Source: Microvirga terricola (GTDB lineage: Bacteria; Pseudomonadota; Alphaproteobacteria; Rhizobiales; Beijerinckiaceae). From it: 64,000 bases of DNA. A model generated the notes under the pieces. That model ran no database searches. It saw nothing but the letters and a program-made list of their open reading frames with translations, and had not been told where the DNA came from. The position numbers and the translations under genes were made by a program. Below are positions 1 through 8,979 of the stretch, piece by piece (the stretch's first letter is position 1; every line of letters starts with the position of its first letter). Location: assembly GCF_011777495.1 (NCBI RefSeq), contig NZ_JAATJS010000007.1, forward strand, positions 93,935-157,934, in the 5' to 3' direction.

Positions 1-208
1 TTGGCTTGGGGGCGACTTGCCGGTTGATCTCATGCCAGTCTTTCGGGCCAGTGACCTCGAATGGCACCACGCCTGCGGTCACGCGTGGCGTCACAATACT
101 GCGCGTGCCGATGGTGGGATCGGCAGGAGATGCGAGATGTTGCGGCGCGGTCGGCAGGCAAGCGCCGAGGATAGCTGCCAGCCCGGCCGCCATTATTGTT
201 TTCATCAT
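1..208 (-). CDS. Putative small lipoprotein, truncated by the window start
   Basis: An open frame on the minus strand starts with a double ATG at 208 and runs off the window, so only about 69 residues are visible. The N-terminus is a short basic and hydrophobic signal ending in a lipobox (A-I-L-G-A-C), so an outer- or inner-membrane lipoprotein is expected. An AAAGG stretch lies just upstream of the start. I do not recognise the family. It lies downstream of, and on the same strand as, a His/Cys-rich secreted protein, so the two may begin a metal-tolerance operon that continues outside the window. That role is inference. Confidence 0.6.
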   Translation of the reverse strand, partial: MMKTIMAAGLAAILGACLPTAPQHLASPADPTIGTRSIVTPRVTAGVVPFEVTGPKDWHEINRQVAPKP

Positions 209-391
209 TGAATTTTGCCTTTGGCGCTATGCGCCGCACAAAGGGCAGCAAGTGGCCATGTCGTTCCGTTTCCGGGCGAAAAGCCTACTCGAAGCCGATA
301 TGCGGAAGTGTCGCGCCGATTGAGCGAAGGTCTGGCCGGGCCTGTTGAGAAGGCGCGCCGGTTCGTGCGGGCTCACGCGCCCGCGCCTGGA

Positions 392-778
392 TCAAGCCGT
401 TCGGGGAGGACGTTCGTGCCGCGCCGAGAGATGACTCTCGACCTGCTCATCGCTCAGGATCGCGCGCAGGCGGGCAAAGGGTGTCAATCTGCCGACCACG
501 ACCGCCATTGTCGTCGTAATGGCGTGGCAGATCATGTCGCAGCAAGTGGCCGGGGCCGCATGGTGCGGTGTGTGGCGCGAGGGGGATCCCACGTCCCTGG
601 TGACAGAAGCCTCACCCTGACCGTCTCGATCATACGAGGCATGGTCATGATGATGCGCCGCGGCGGCAACAGTCTCTTTCTGAAGTGACATCGCGACAGC
701 CGCGCTCACGCCACGGACGGGAAAGACCGCCATGGTCAAGGCCAGCAAGATCGCAATCATCGTGCCGAAGCGCCGCAC
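392..778 (-). CDS. His/Cys-rich periplasmic protein, possibly copper-related
   Basis: 128 residues from a GTG start at 778; the ATG at codon 7 is an alternative. Residues about 7-28 form a signal peptide (hydrophobic stretch then V-S-A-A-V-A). The mature part is rich in histidine (H-H-H-D-H near residue 43, another H-H near 72) and has a C-C-D-M-I-C-H cluster, which are plausible soft-metal ligands. Small secreted proteins of this kind commonly precede copper-efflux genes in alphaproteobacteria, but no such pump is visible here. Exact family unknown; the metal role is inferred from composition and from the downstream lipoprotein on the same strand. Confidence 0.6.
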   Translation of the reverse strand: MRRFGTMIAILLALTMAVFPVRGVSAAVAMSLQKETVAAAAHHHDHASYDRDGQGEASVTRDVGSPSRHTPHHAAPATCCDMICHAITTTMAVVVGRLTPFARLRAILSDEQVESHLSARHERPPRTA

Positions 779-968
779 GGATCATCCTCTCCGGATCGCA
801 CGCCCCGGCTTTGGTCGGAGCATGCGGGGATTCCATCACTTTGCCCTCGGATGAGGCTTACAACGGTAGCAAGGTCAAGGTACCTATAGCGGTTCGTCGG
901 GAACCGAAGACCATCCAGAACGGTTACGGTTCATGGCCAGCGTTATGACCTCGGTGCTGGAGCAGCCC

Positions 969-1262
969 ATGGCACGGCAAAGGTTTCTCGCCATCGTCTC
1001 AAGCGTCACTCTTTTTCTCAGCGCGCCCCAGGCGATGGCCCACAGTTGGTATCCTATCGAATGCTGTAGCGACCGCGATTGCCGGGAACTGGCCGAGGAC
1101 CAGGGGGAGACGGTCGACGAAACTCCCAACGGCTGGCAGCTTTGGGACGGCCGAATCATCGCGCGTGGAATTGCCAAGCCGTCACCGGACAAAAAATTTC
1201 ACCTCTGCGAAACGGCGAACAAGACCATCATCTGCTTCTTCGTGCCGCCGGGAGCGTCGTGA
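969..1262 (+). CDS. Small secreted protein of unknown function (HSWYPxECC type)
   Basis: 97 residues. I chose the ATG at 969 over the ATG at 933 because a GGAG ribosome-binding site sits six bases before it and because it begins directly with a signal peptide (M-A-R-Q-R-F, hydrophobic core, A-M-A cleavage site). The mature protein starts H-S-W-Y-P-I-E-C-C and has five cysteines in all (C-C, D-C, L-C, I-C), suggesting disulfides or metal binding in the periplasm. Proteins with this start are familiar as hypothetical proteins of Hyphomicrobiales; no function is known to me. It is convergent with kup, nine bases away. Confidence 0.75.
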   Translation: MARQRFLAIVSSVTLFLSAPQAMAHSWYPIECCSDRDCRELAEDQGETVDETPNGWQLWDGRIIARGIAKPSPDKKFHLCETANKTIICFFVPPGAS

Positions 1263-1270
1263 AAGGTTGC

Positions 1271-3187
1271 TCAGATCGTGATCTGGGTTCCGACCTCCAC
1301 CGCACGGCCGGTCGGTATGCCGAAATGCTCGGACGCATCGCTGGCGCGGCGCGACAGCCAGATGAACAGCTGATCCTGCCAGCGCGGCATTTCCGACTTC
1401 AGCGACGGCCTGAGAGCCCGGCGCGACAGGAAGAACGACGTCTTCATCACATCGAACTGGAAACCTTGCTTGCGGCACGCTGGCAGCGCTCGCGGAACAT
1501 TCGGCACTTCCATGAACCCGAACCGCAAGGTGATCCGCAGGAAATCATCGGACAACCGTGCGACCTCGGTGCGCCTGCTCCTGTTCACGCGAGGCGTGTC
1601 CTCGGTCACAACACTCAGGATGACGTTTTTCTGATGAAGCACCTTGTTGTGCTTGAGATTGTGCAGCAAGGCACTGGGCGTATGACTCGGATCGGATGTG
1701 AGGAAGACGGCGGTGCCTTGCACACGCTCGACGGGGCGCGCCTCGATCATCCGAATGAAGTCCGTCGTTGGGACCTCTTCGCGCTTGGCTCTTTCCGCCA
1801 GCAGCCTCACCCCACGCCGCCAGGTGAGCATGACGGTCATGAGCACGCCGCCGACAGCAAGCGGAATCCAGCCGCCCTGAACGATCTTGAGGCCGTTTGC
1901 CAAAAGGAAGATGCTGTCGATGAGAAGAAACGGCACGATCAGGAGCGAGGCCATCACGGGCGACCAGCCCCAGACCCGCCAGATCACGAGGAAGGCGAGG
2001 ATGGTGGTGATGACCATCGTCCCGGTCACCGCGATGCCATAGGCTGATGCCAGTCCGCTCGATGTTTTGAAAACGACGACGAGCATGAGAACGGCCAGAA
2101 GCAGGAGAAAGTTGATCCGCGGAATGTAGATCTGCCCCTTCTCGGTCTCCGACGTCCGCAGCACCGTCATGCGCGGTAGAAGGCCAAGCTGGATCGCCTG
2201 CTGTGTCAATGAGTACGCTCCCGTAATCACCGCCTGGCTGGCGATGACGGTTGCAATCGTTCCGAGGACGACCATCGGCAGGAGAGCCCAGTCGGGGTAG
2301 AGGAGGAAGAACGGGTTCTCCAACTTCTGTGGCTCCGCGAGAAGCAGGTCTCCCTGCCCGAGATAGTTCAGGGCGAGCGACGGCAGCACAAGCGCCACCC
2401 ATGCCACCTGAATTGGCCTGCGTCCGAAATGGCCCATATCCGCATAAAGTGCTTCTGCGCCTGTGACAGCAAGAAACACGGCGCCTAGTGCGATTAATCC
2501 GGCCGAGCCGTGACTTTCCAGAAAGCGGAATCCGTGAATCGGGTTGATGGCAGCGAGAATGGTCGGATCCTGAACCACGCGCAGCAGGCCGCCCAGGGCG
2601 AGCACGACGAACCAGCCGACCATGATCGGCCCGAACCAGGATGCGACACGCGCCGTGCCTTTGCTTTGCACGAGAAAGAGCGCAACCAAAATCCCGATGC
2701 TCAGCGGAAGAATGTAAGGTTTCAGCGCCGGCGTGATGAGATCGAGGCCTTCGACGGCAGAAAGAACGGAAATCGCCGGTGTAATGATAGCGTCGCCATA
2801 AAAGAGTGCAGCGCCCGCAACGCCTAAAACCGGCACCAGTAAGACGCTGTGTCCGAGTGCGCTTTGCGCCAGCGCCATGAGAGAGAGAATGCCACCCTCG
2901 CCGTGATTGTCGGCGCGCATGATCAACAGCACATATTTCGCCGTGACGATCACGATCAGCGCCCATAGGATCAGCGACACGACGCCGTAAACCATCTCGG
3001 ACGTTGGCGCGCCGCCCGCTGCCGCCGCGGACAAGGCTTCTCTCAAAGCGTAAAGGGGACTTGTCCCGATATCCCCATAGACGACGCCGACGGAGCCGAG
3101 GGCCAACGTACCGAAGCGGGTTGGAAGGTGGGTTCGATCCTCCTCGCCCGGCTCTCCGGCTACGCCAATCACAACATCCTTGGCCAT
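1271..3187 (-). CDS. kup: Kup low-affinity potassium uptake protein
   Basis: 638 residues, the normal length for the Kup/HAK/KT family of K+:H+ symporters of the inner membrane. The first membrane segment carries the family signature [10 protein letters not shown] (residues about 39-48), followed by around twelve hydrophobic segments up to about residue 460 and a hydrophilic cytoplasmic C-terminal domain. The start is the ATG at 3187. It is transcribed alone, divergently from the LTXXQ protein gene, across a gap of about 175 bases. Kup supports constitutive potassium uptake, notably at low pH. The family assignment is secure. Confidence 0.95.
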   Translation of the reverse strand: MAKDVVIGVAGEPGEEDRTHLPTRFGTLALGSVGVVYGDIGTSPLYALREALSAAAAGGAPTSEMVYGVVSLILWALIVIVTAKYVLLIMRADNHGEGGILSLMALAQSALGHSVLLVPVLGVAGAALFYGDAIITPAISVLSAVEGLDLITPALKPYILPLSIGILVALFLVQSKGTARVASWFGPIMVGWFVVLALGGLLRVVQDPTILAAINPIHGFRFLESHGSAGLIALGAVFLAVTGAEALYADMGHFGRRPIQVAWVALVLPSLALNYLGQGDLLLAEPQKLENPFFLLYPDWALLPMVVLGTIATVIASQAVITGAYSLTQQAIQLGLLPRMTVLRTSETEKGQIYIPRINFLLLLAVLMLVVVFKTSSGLASAYGIAVTGTMVITTILAFLVIWRVWGWSPVMASLLIVPFLLIDSIFLLANGLKIVQGGWIPLAVGGVLMTVMLTWRRGVRLLAERAKREEVPTTDFIRMIEARPVERVQGTAVFLTSDPSHTPSALLHNLKHNKVLHQKNVILSVVTEDTPRVNRSRRTEVARLSDDFLRITLRFGFMEVPNVPRALPACRKQGFQFDVMKTSFFLSRRALRPSLKSEMPRWQDQLFIWLSRRASDASEHFGIPTGRAVEVGTQITI

Positions 3188-3362
3188 GACCCGTCTCGTG
3201 GATCGGAATTCAGCTTAAGGGAGCTGAGATAGTGCGGCGTTGATCTTCCGCAATTCGCCAAGAACCGCGCACCCCTAGACTGCCGCTTTGGCCGAGCGGA
3301 CGCGCTTCGGCACGATGAATTTCCCGACCGGGCCGCAAATCCATAGTCAAAGGAGATTGTCC

Positions 3363-3899
3363 ATGAAACGCTGGATTGTTGGAACTTTGCTTGCTGGCAC
3401 GCTTCTCGCGATGGGCGGAGCGGCGAGCGCGCAGCAGCGGGGCATGACGCGCCCAGACGGCATGGGTCCGATGGGGCGGCCTTCGCCGGAGGACATGGAT
3501 GCGTTCCGCGATGCGCGCATTGCCGCTCTTCACGCTGGTCTGAAGCTCACTCCGGATCAGGAAAAGCTCTGGCCGCCGGTGGAGGACGCCATTCGCAATC
3601 TGGCAAAAGTCCACCGCGAGCACATGAAATTGATGATGGAGGGTGGCATTGCCGATGAGGACGCGCCGCGCCGGATCAAGGCCCTGGCAGACAGGCTTTC
3701 TCAGAGCGCAGATGCTTTGAGAAAGCTCGCCGATGCAGCCACCCCGCTCTATGCCACCTTCGATGACGCCCAGAAGCGACGTCTGCGCGTCCTCGTGCAC
3801 GGAATGGGTATGGGAATGGCCATGCAATTCAAGATGATGCACCCCGGCCATGGGATGATGCCCGGCATGCATGAGGAGGAGGAAGAGGAGGATAACTGA
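3363..3899 (+). CDS. LTXXQ (Spy/CpxP-like) periplasmic protein
   Basis: 178 residues. The ATG at 3363 follows an AAAGGAGA ribosome-binding site and starts a clear signal peptide ending A-S-A-Q; the in-frame upstream start at 3288 is not favoured. The mature protein has the L-T-P-D-Q element (L-K-L-T-P-D-Q-E-K-L-W-P) typical of the LTXXQ/Spy-CpxP superfamily, then helical, charged sequence, a Met/His-rich stretch (M-G-M-G-M-A-M, H-P-G-H-G-M-M-P-G-M-H) and an acidic tail of about nine residues. Family members are periplasmic chaperone or metal-stress sensor proteins. The Met/His tail suggests copper or another soft metal, which is inference. Confidence 0.85.
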   Translation: MKRWIVGTLLAGTLLAMGGAASAQQRGMTRPDGMGPMGRPSPEDMDAFRDARIAALHAGLKLTPDQEKLWPPVEDAIRNLAKVHREHMKLMMEGGIADEDAPRRIKALADRLSQSADALRKLADAATPLYATFDDAQKRRLRVLVHGMGMGMAMQFKMMHPGHGMMPGMHEEEEEEDN

Positions 3900-3979
3900 C
3901 CGAGAGCCCCTGGAGGGAGAGAGTGGCCATGCTATGACGATGGCAGATTGGCCACGCTCGCCCCAGGGACGGCTCATAT

Positions 3980-5284
3980 ATGGCACTATCCGACGATTTC
4001 GACCCGGAGGATCTTAGCCCGGTTGTGCCTCCCACCAAGCCCCGCCTTCTGAAAATTCTCGGCCCCGGATTGATCACCGGCGCGTCTGACGACGACCCCA
4101 GCGGCATTGCGACCTACAGCCAGGCCGGCGCCCAATTTGGCTATGCTCTCAGTTGGACGATGCTGTTCAGCTATCCCCTGATGAGCGCCGCCCAGATGAT
4201 TAGCGCTCGCATCGGGCGCACCACGGGTCACGGCCTTGCCGGAATCCTGAGGCTCCACTATCCGAACTGGCTGCTACAGGCGGTCGTGGTGCTCCTGCTC
4301 GTGGCAAACACGATCAACCTCGGCGCAGATCTGGGCGCAATGGCGGCCGCGCTCAATCTGCTCCTGCCCGGACCACGCCCACTCTACATTATTCTCTTCG
4401 CGGGAATCTGCATCTACATGCAGGTCTTCCTGCAATACACGCGCTATGTTGCCGTGTTGAAGTGGCTCACGCTCGCGCTATTCGCCTATTTCGCGGCTCT
4501 TATCGCGACCGAAGTCGATTGGGGCAAGCTCGCTTCCCATCTCGTCATCCCTCAGGTGCATTGGTCAACAGACTATTTGACCGCCATCGTCGCGGTTCTT
4601 GGCACCACGATCAGCCCCTACCTGTTCTTTTGGCAATCCGCCGAGGAGGTCGAGGATATCCACGCATATCCCCGCCGCGTGAATCTCCTTGATGCGCCGG
4701 AGCAAGGCAAACGCGCCCTCCATCGAATCGAAATCGACACGATGGTCGGGATGGCTCTCTCGAATCTTGTCGCGCTCGCAATCATCATCACCTCCGCCGC
4801 GAATCTCAATTTTTATGGCATCACCGACATCGCGACCTCCGCGCAGGCAGCCGAAGCGTTGCGGCCGGTCGCGGGACCCTTCGCCTTCTGGGTCTTCACC
4901 ATCGGAATCGTGGGGACGGGACTTCTTGCGGTGCCTGTCCTCGCGGGCTCGGCCGCCTACGCCATAGGTGAGGCGCGCCGTTGGCCAATTGGCTTCTCAC
5001 GCAGGTGGCAGGAGGCGAAGGCCTTCTATGGCACGATTGCTCTCGCAACGATTGTTGGCATGATCATCAACTTTACGGCCATTAATCCTATCAAAGCTCT
5101 CTACTGGAGCGCCGTTCTCAACGGCGTGATCGCTGTCCCCGTCATGGTAACGATGATGCTGATGTCGGTCCGCCGCGACATCATGGGCCCTTTCGCCGTC
5201 CGGGGCAGGCTCCTCGCGCTTGGATGGGCTTCCACCATCATAATGGGCGTTGCCGTCGTCGGAATGCTAGCCACGGCAATTTGA
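3980..5284 (+). CDS. Nramp-family-like metal cation transporter with non-canonical site
   Basis: 434 residues with about eleven hydrophobic segments, the size and fold of Nramp (SLC11) carriers. The first helix reads G-P-G-L-I-T-G-A-S-D-D-D-P-S-G-I-A-T where classical MntH has D-P-G-N. Helix 6 reads T-T-I-S-P-Y-L-F-F-W-Q where classical members have M-P-H-N. The Asp is kept but the Asn, Met and His normally involved in Mn/Fe selection are changed. This clade is widespread and usually annotated generically as a divalent metal transporter. It lies just upstream of mgtE on the same strand, so Mg2+ or another ion is possible; the substrate is not determinable from sequence. Confidence 0.8.
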   Translation: MALSDDFDPEDLSPVVPPTKPRLLKILGPGLITGASDDDPSGIATYSQAGAQFGYALSWTMLFSYPLMSAAQMISARIGRTTGHGLAGILRLHYPNWLLQAVVVLLLVANTINLGADLGAMAAALNLLLPGPRPLYIILFAGICIYMQVFLQYTRYVAVLKWLTLALFAYFAALIATEVDWGKLASHLVIPQVHWSTDYLTAIVAVLGTTISPYLFFWQSAEEVEDIHAYPRRVNLLDAPEQGKRALHRIEIDTMVGMALSNLVALAIIITSAANLNFYGITDIATSAQAAEALRPVAGPFAFWVFTIGIVGTGLLAVPVLAGSAAYAIGEARRWPIGFSRRWQEAKAFYGTIALATIVGMIINFTAINPIKALYWSAVLNGVIAVPVMVTMMLMSVRRDIMGPFAVRGRLLALGWASTIIMGVAVVGMLATAI

Positions 5285-5490
5285 TCGTACCAAACGCAAC
5301 CTTCGCCGCGAAATCCTCTTGACGCGACGCCGCGAGAGGAGCATTTGCCCGGTTATCCGCACAGCTTCGCCTACCGGCGGGACCGCGCGGCCCATAGGAA
5401 CCCAAAACCCAATGCCAAGCGACAGTCACAGTCGATTGCCCGTGCCGTCACGGCTCATCGTGGACGCCTGATCGTTTGATCGGCTCGCCA

Positions 5491-5513
5491 CGATCTGCCG
5501 TTCACGGCGATCG
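5491..5513 (+). promoter_or_regulatory. Hairpin directly upstream of the mgtE ribosome-binding site
   Basis: CGATC-t-GCCGT-tc-ACGGC-GATCG forms a ten-pair stem with a single bulged base and a tight loop, ending two bases before the AAAGGTGAG ribosome-binding region of mgtE. A structure here could affect translation, but no known Mg2+ riboswitch class (M-box or mgtA leader) is recognisable. The rest of the 241-base Nramp-mgtE gap shows no gene. Confidence 0.35.
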
Positions 5514-5525
5514 AAAAGGTGAGCC

Positions 5526-6893
5526 ATGCAAGACAAAATCCCCGCAGAGGTTATTCTCGACCCTGTCGTGAACGCCGCCGGCCTGGCGCACGAGCACGTC
5601 GCCGACATCGCCGAGGCGCTCAATGGAATGCCGACCGAGGCGGCGGCTGAAATCCTTCTCGGCTTGCCGACTGAACAGGCTATCGAAGTTCTCGACCAGC
5701 CGGATCTCGAATCTGCCGACGAGTTGATCGCCGCCCTGCCGGACGACCGCGCGACCGCGCTGCTCATGGGCATGTCCGCCGACCGCGTGGCGGGTGTCTT
5801 CCGGCAGATGGAAGAGCCGCGCCGTTCTACGCTGCTCGAGCGCCTCGACCCTGAAACGAAGCAAGCCGTCAAACGCCTTCTGACCTATCCGCCTGGTACG
5901 GCCGGCAGCATCATGACGACGGAATTCGTCAGCGCGCCGAAGACATGGACGGTGGAGCAGACGTTGGATCATATCCGCCGCGTCGAGCGCACGCGCGAAA
6001 CGGTCTATGCCATCTACATTCTCGATCCGCGCACCCAAAAGCTCGTTCAGACCGTGTCCCTGCGCCGCCTGATCGCGGGAGAGCCTCATGCGCCGGTGCT
6101 CTCCGTAGCGACGCCCCGGCGGCCCGTGACCGTTTCTCCCCTTGCCGATCAGGAAGATGTCGCGCGGCTCATCTCCAAATACGATCTGCTCGCCGTCCCG
6201 GTCGTCGAGCGCGGCCGCGTCATCGGCATCGTCACGGTGGATGACATCATCGACGCCATCGTCGAGGAAAGCACGGAGGACGTACAGAAATTCGGCGGCA
6301 TGGAAGCGCTGACCGAGCCTTATATGCAAATCGGTTTCGTCGAGATGATCAGGAAACGTGCGGGCTGGCTCTGCGCGCTGTTTCTGAGTGAGATGCTCAC
6401 GGCTAGCGCGATGCAGCATTTCGAGAGCGAACTGGAAAGAGCCATCGTTCTCACGTTGTTCATCCCGCTTATCATGAGCTCTGGCGGTAACTCGGGCTCG
6501 CAGGCCACGTCGCTCATCATCCGTGCGCTTGCCTTGCAGGAGGTACGGCTGCGGGAATGGTGGCGTGTTGTCCTTCGTGAACTGCCGACCGGCGTCACGC
6601 TTGGGGCCATCCTCGGCACCATTGGCGCGACGCGGATCGCTTTGTGGCAATGGTTCGGGTTCTATGATTATGGCGAACACTGGATGCTCATTGCGCTCAC
6701 GGTCGCGGCAACGCTCGTCGGCATCGTCACATTCGGGTCGCTCGCCGGCTCGATGCTTCCCTTTATCCTTCAACGGATCGGTTATGACCCCGCCAGCGCA
6801 TCGGCCCCGTTCGTCGCGACCTTGGTCGATGTCACAGGCTTGGTCATCTACTTCTCCGTCGCCCTCGCGATCCTGAGCGGAACTCTTCTCTAG
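5526..6893 (+). CDS. mgtE: MgtE magnesium transporter/channel
   Basis: 455 residues, typical of MgtE. The order is an N-terminal helical MgtE_N domain (about 20-125, repeated L-P motifs), a pair of CBS domains (about 130-255, with V-T-V-D-D-I-I-D-A-I-V-E at the end) and five C-terminal membrane helices (about 285-455) containing the conserved S-S-G-G-N-S-G-S-Q-A segment. MgtE is an inner-membrane Mg2+ channel closed by Mg2+ binding to its N and CBS domains. The start is ATG 5526, with AAAGGTGAG just upstream. It follows the Nramp-like gene after 241 bases, so co-transcription is uncertain. Confidence 0.95.
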   Translation: MQDKIPAEVILDPVVNAAGLAHEHVADIAEALNGMPTEAAAEILLGLPTEQAIEVLDQPDLESADELIAALPDDRATALLMGMSADRVAGVFRQMEEPRRSTLLERLDPETKQAVKRLLTYPPGTAGSIMTTEFVSAPKTWTVEQTLDHIRRVERTRETVYAIYILDPRTQKLVQTVSLRRLIAGEPHAPVLSVATPRRPVTVSPLADQEDVARLISKYDLLAVPVVERGRVIGIVTVDDIIDAIVEESTEDVQKFGGMEALTEPYMQIGFVEMIRKRAGWLCALFLSEMLTASAMQHFESELERAIVLTLFIPLIMSSGGNSGSQATSLIIRALALQEVRLREWWRVVLRELPTGVTLGAILGTIGATRIALWQWFGFYDYGEHWMLIALTVAATLVGIVTFGSLAGSMLPFILQRIGYDPASASAPFVATLVDVTGLVIYFSVALAILSGTLL

Positions 6894-6912
6894 GTGCTCG
6901 CCGGAGAGAGCC

Positions 6913-7845
6913 TCAGCACTCTATCCCCGCGGCATCTATGCGGCTTGTCTCTGCCGCTTTCGCGAGAATCTCATCAACAAAAATCTCGATGAATGCCTCT
7001 GCCGTCCGCGACAGTGGCATGCCCGGCAACGTGATGAGTCCGTAATCGGAAGCGTGCGCCGGACGGAACGGCCGAAGGGCAATGGGGAGAGAACGAAAAA
7101 AGCTTGCGATCAAGCCCGGTACGATGGCGATGCCGAGGCCACTCGCCGCGCAAGCACAAGCCGCTTCGACCGAGTGGACCTCCACTCGGCAGCGATGCGG
7201 AACACGTGATGCACGCAATTCATCCTCAAGTTCGTTTCTCGCATTCCTCTGCCGCCCGAGAAGAATGAGATCTGTGCTTGAGAGGTCCTTGAGTTCGATG
7301 ACCTCTTTTTCCGCGAGCGGGTGATCCTTCGCCATCACGCAAGTCGTGCCGCCGCGAAGCAGCGGATGAATGTCGAATCCCTGGTCCTCGGTCGGTAGGC
7401 GCACGAAGCCGAGATCCGCGCTGCGGGATTGCACCATCTGCTCGATGGCGCCGTAAGGCCCCGGCAGAACCTCCACGACCACGCGGGGGCGATCCTCGAA
7501 GAAGCGCGTGAGCACGCCGGGGAGCACCGTTGTCGTCATGCTATGAGGAAAGGCGACCCGTAACAACGTGTCGCTGCCGGCTCCCGCCTTGAGATCGGCG
7601 GCCTTGCGCTTCACCCGCGCTAGAACCTCCGTCAGCTCCTCCACTTCGGGAACGAGAGCGCGGGCTTCGGGCCGAGGAATCAGGCGCCCCTTGTCTCGAA
7701 TGAACAACTCGAAGCCGATATCGGCCTCCAGCGCCGTGAGGTGCCGGCTGATGGCCGATTGCGAGATCTTCAGGATCGCAGACGCCCCGACGGTCGACCC
7801 GACCGCCATGACGGCCTTCAAGACTTCAAGTTGCTTCAGGTTCAT
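6913..7845 (-). CDS. LysR-family transcriptional regulator
   Basis: 310 residues. The N-terminal winged helix-turn-helix occupies about 1-60 (M-N-L-K-Q-L-E-V-L-K-A-V, S-Q-S-A-I-S-R-H-L), and a periplasmic-binding-like effector domain spans about 90-295. It is divergent from the dppB-type gene at 8005 with 159 bases between, the usual arrangement for a LysR protein controlling the neighbouring operon in response to its substrate. Its 3' end lies 19 bases from mgtE, convergent with it. The effector is unknown; regulation of the ABC/CocE operon is inferred from position. Confidence 0.9.
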   Translation of the reverse strand: MNLKQLEVLKAVMAVGSTVGASAILKISQSAISRHLTALEADIGFELFIRDKGRLIPRPEARALVPEVEELTEVLARVKRKAADLKAGAGSDTLLRVAFPHSMTTTVLPGVLTRFFEDRPRVVVEVLPGPYGAIEQMVQSRSADLGFVRLPTEDQGFDIHPLLRGGTTCVMAKDHPLAEKEVIELKDLSSTDLILLGRQRNARNELEDELRASRVPHRCRVEVHSVEAACACAASGLGIAIVPGLIASFFRSLPIALRPFRPAHASDYGLITLPGMPLSRTAEAFIEIFVDEILAKAAETSRIDAAGIEC

Positions 7846-8004
7846 GCAGCGTTCCGTCCCCGTGACCTCTCAGCCGGTTTCTAAAATGTCATCACCCTAC
7901 CCGCTCTGATCATATTATTGCGCGAATTTCAAAGCGATGCGTAACCTGAGGCCAAAGAGGGGAGAATTGCCGTCAATGATACGCCATGACCAGGGAGATG
8001 GCCT

Positions 8005-8979
8005 GTGACAGTCTTCGTCATCCGCCGTTTGTCCCAAAGCCTTTTGATCCTCTTCATCACCTCCATCATCGTCTTTGCCGGCGTCTATGCCATCGGCAAC
8101 CCCATCGACATTCTCATCGCCCCTGACGCCACACTGGCGGAGCGGGAGCAGGCCATTCGCTCCCTCGGCCTCGACCGCTCGCTTCTGGAACAATATAGCA
8201 CCTTCCTCTGGAATGCCTTGCACGGCGATCTCGGCCGGTCCTTCGTGTTCAACCAGCCGTCCATCGATCTCATCCTGAACCGGATGCCGGCGACGCTGGA
8301 GCTGGCCTTCGTCGCGCTCGCGCTCTCCCTCCTCATCGGCATTCCCCTTGGTCTCTGGGCGGGACTGCGGCCCAATTCCGCGCTCGACGAGACGGTCATG
8401 ACCGGCTCGATCCTCGGCTTCAGTCTGCCAAACTTCTGGCAAGGCATGATGCTGATCATGATCTTCTCGGTCTGGCTTGGTTGGCTGCCCTCCACAGGCC
8501 GCGGCGAACTTGGCACGATTTTCGGCATCCGCACCAGTCTCGCCACCTGGTCCGGTCTGTCGCACTTGATCCTTCCGGCGATCAATCTTGCTCTTTTCAA
8601 GATCTCGCTCGTCATCCGCCTCACCCGCAGCGGCGTGCGCGAAACCATGCCGCTCGACTTCGTGAAATTCGCGCGTGCCAAGGGCCTTTCCGAACGGCGC
8701 ATCGTCTCGGTTCACGTGCTCAAGAACATCATGATTCCCATTGTCACTGTCGTCGGTGTGGAATTCGGTGGGCTCATCGCCTTCGCGGTGGTCACCGAGA
8801 CGATTTTTGCATGGCCCGGCATGGGCAAGCTTTTGATCGACGCGATCATGCGGCTCGACCGCCCGGTCGTGGTTGCCTACCTCCTCGTCGTCGTGACCTT
8901 GTTCATCGTGATCAATTTCATCGTCGACATTCTCTATTCCCTCCTCGATCCCCGCATTCGCATCGGGAGCGCCTCATGA
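8005..8979 (+). CDS. Peptide-type ABC transporter permease (DppB/OppB family)
   Basis: 324 residues from a GTG start preceded by AGGGAG. It has six hydrophobic segments and the binding-protein-dependent transport loop with the conserved A-R-A-K-G-L-S-E-R-R motif that docks on the ATPase. It is the first gene of a six-gene set (permease, permease, ATPase, ATPase, binding protein, hydrolase) with overlapping or near-overlapping ends. DppB-type permeases form an inner-membrane heterodimer with a DppC-type partner. Family members import di- and oligopeptides, but also nickel, glutathione or opines, so the substrate is open. Confidence 0.92.
   Translation: MTVFVIRRLSQSLLILFITSIIVFAGVYAIGNPIDILIAPDATLAEREQAIRSLGLDRSLLEQYSTFLWNALHGDLGRSFVFNQPSIDLILNRMPATLELAFVALALSLLIGIPLGLWAGLRPNSALDETVMTGSILGFSLPNFWQGMMLIMIFSVWLGWLPSTGRGELGTIFGIRTSLATWSGLSHLILPAINLALFKISLVIRLTRSGVRETMPLDFVKFARAKGLSERRIVSVHVLKNIMIPIVTVVGVEFGGLIAFAVVTETIFAWPGMGKLLIDAIMRLDRPVVVAYLLVVVTLFIVINFIVDILYSLLDPRIRIGSAS

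Noticed and set aside
215..688. 157-codon plus-strand frame opposite the His/Cys-rich protein
   Set aside because: The minus-strand frame has a signal peptide and Cys/His clusters; the plus-strand translation has no such features.
1079..2047. 322-codon plus-strand frame opposite kup
   Set aside because: It spans the end of one real gene and the 3' half of kup in antisense; shadow composition.
5285..5525. Possible Mg2+ riboswitch (M-box) in the mgtE leader
   Set aside because: I could not find the conserved M-box elements; only a simple hairpin near the ribosome-binding site is supported.
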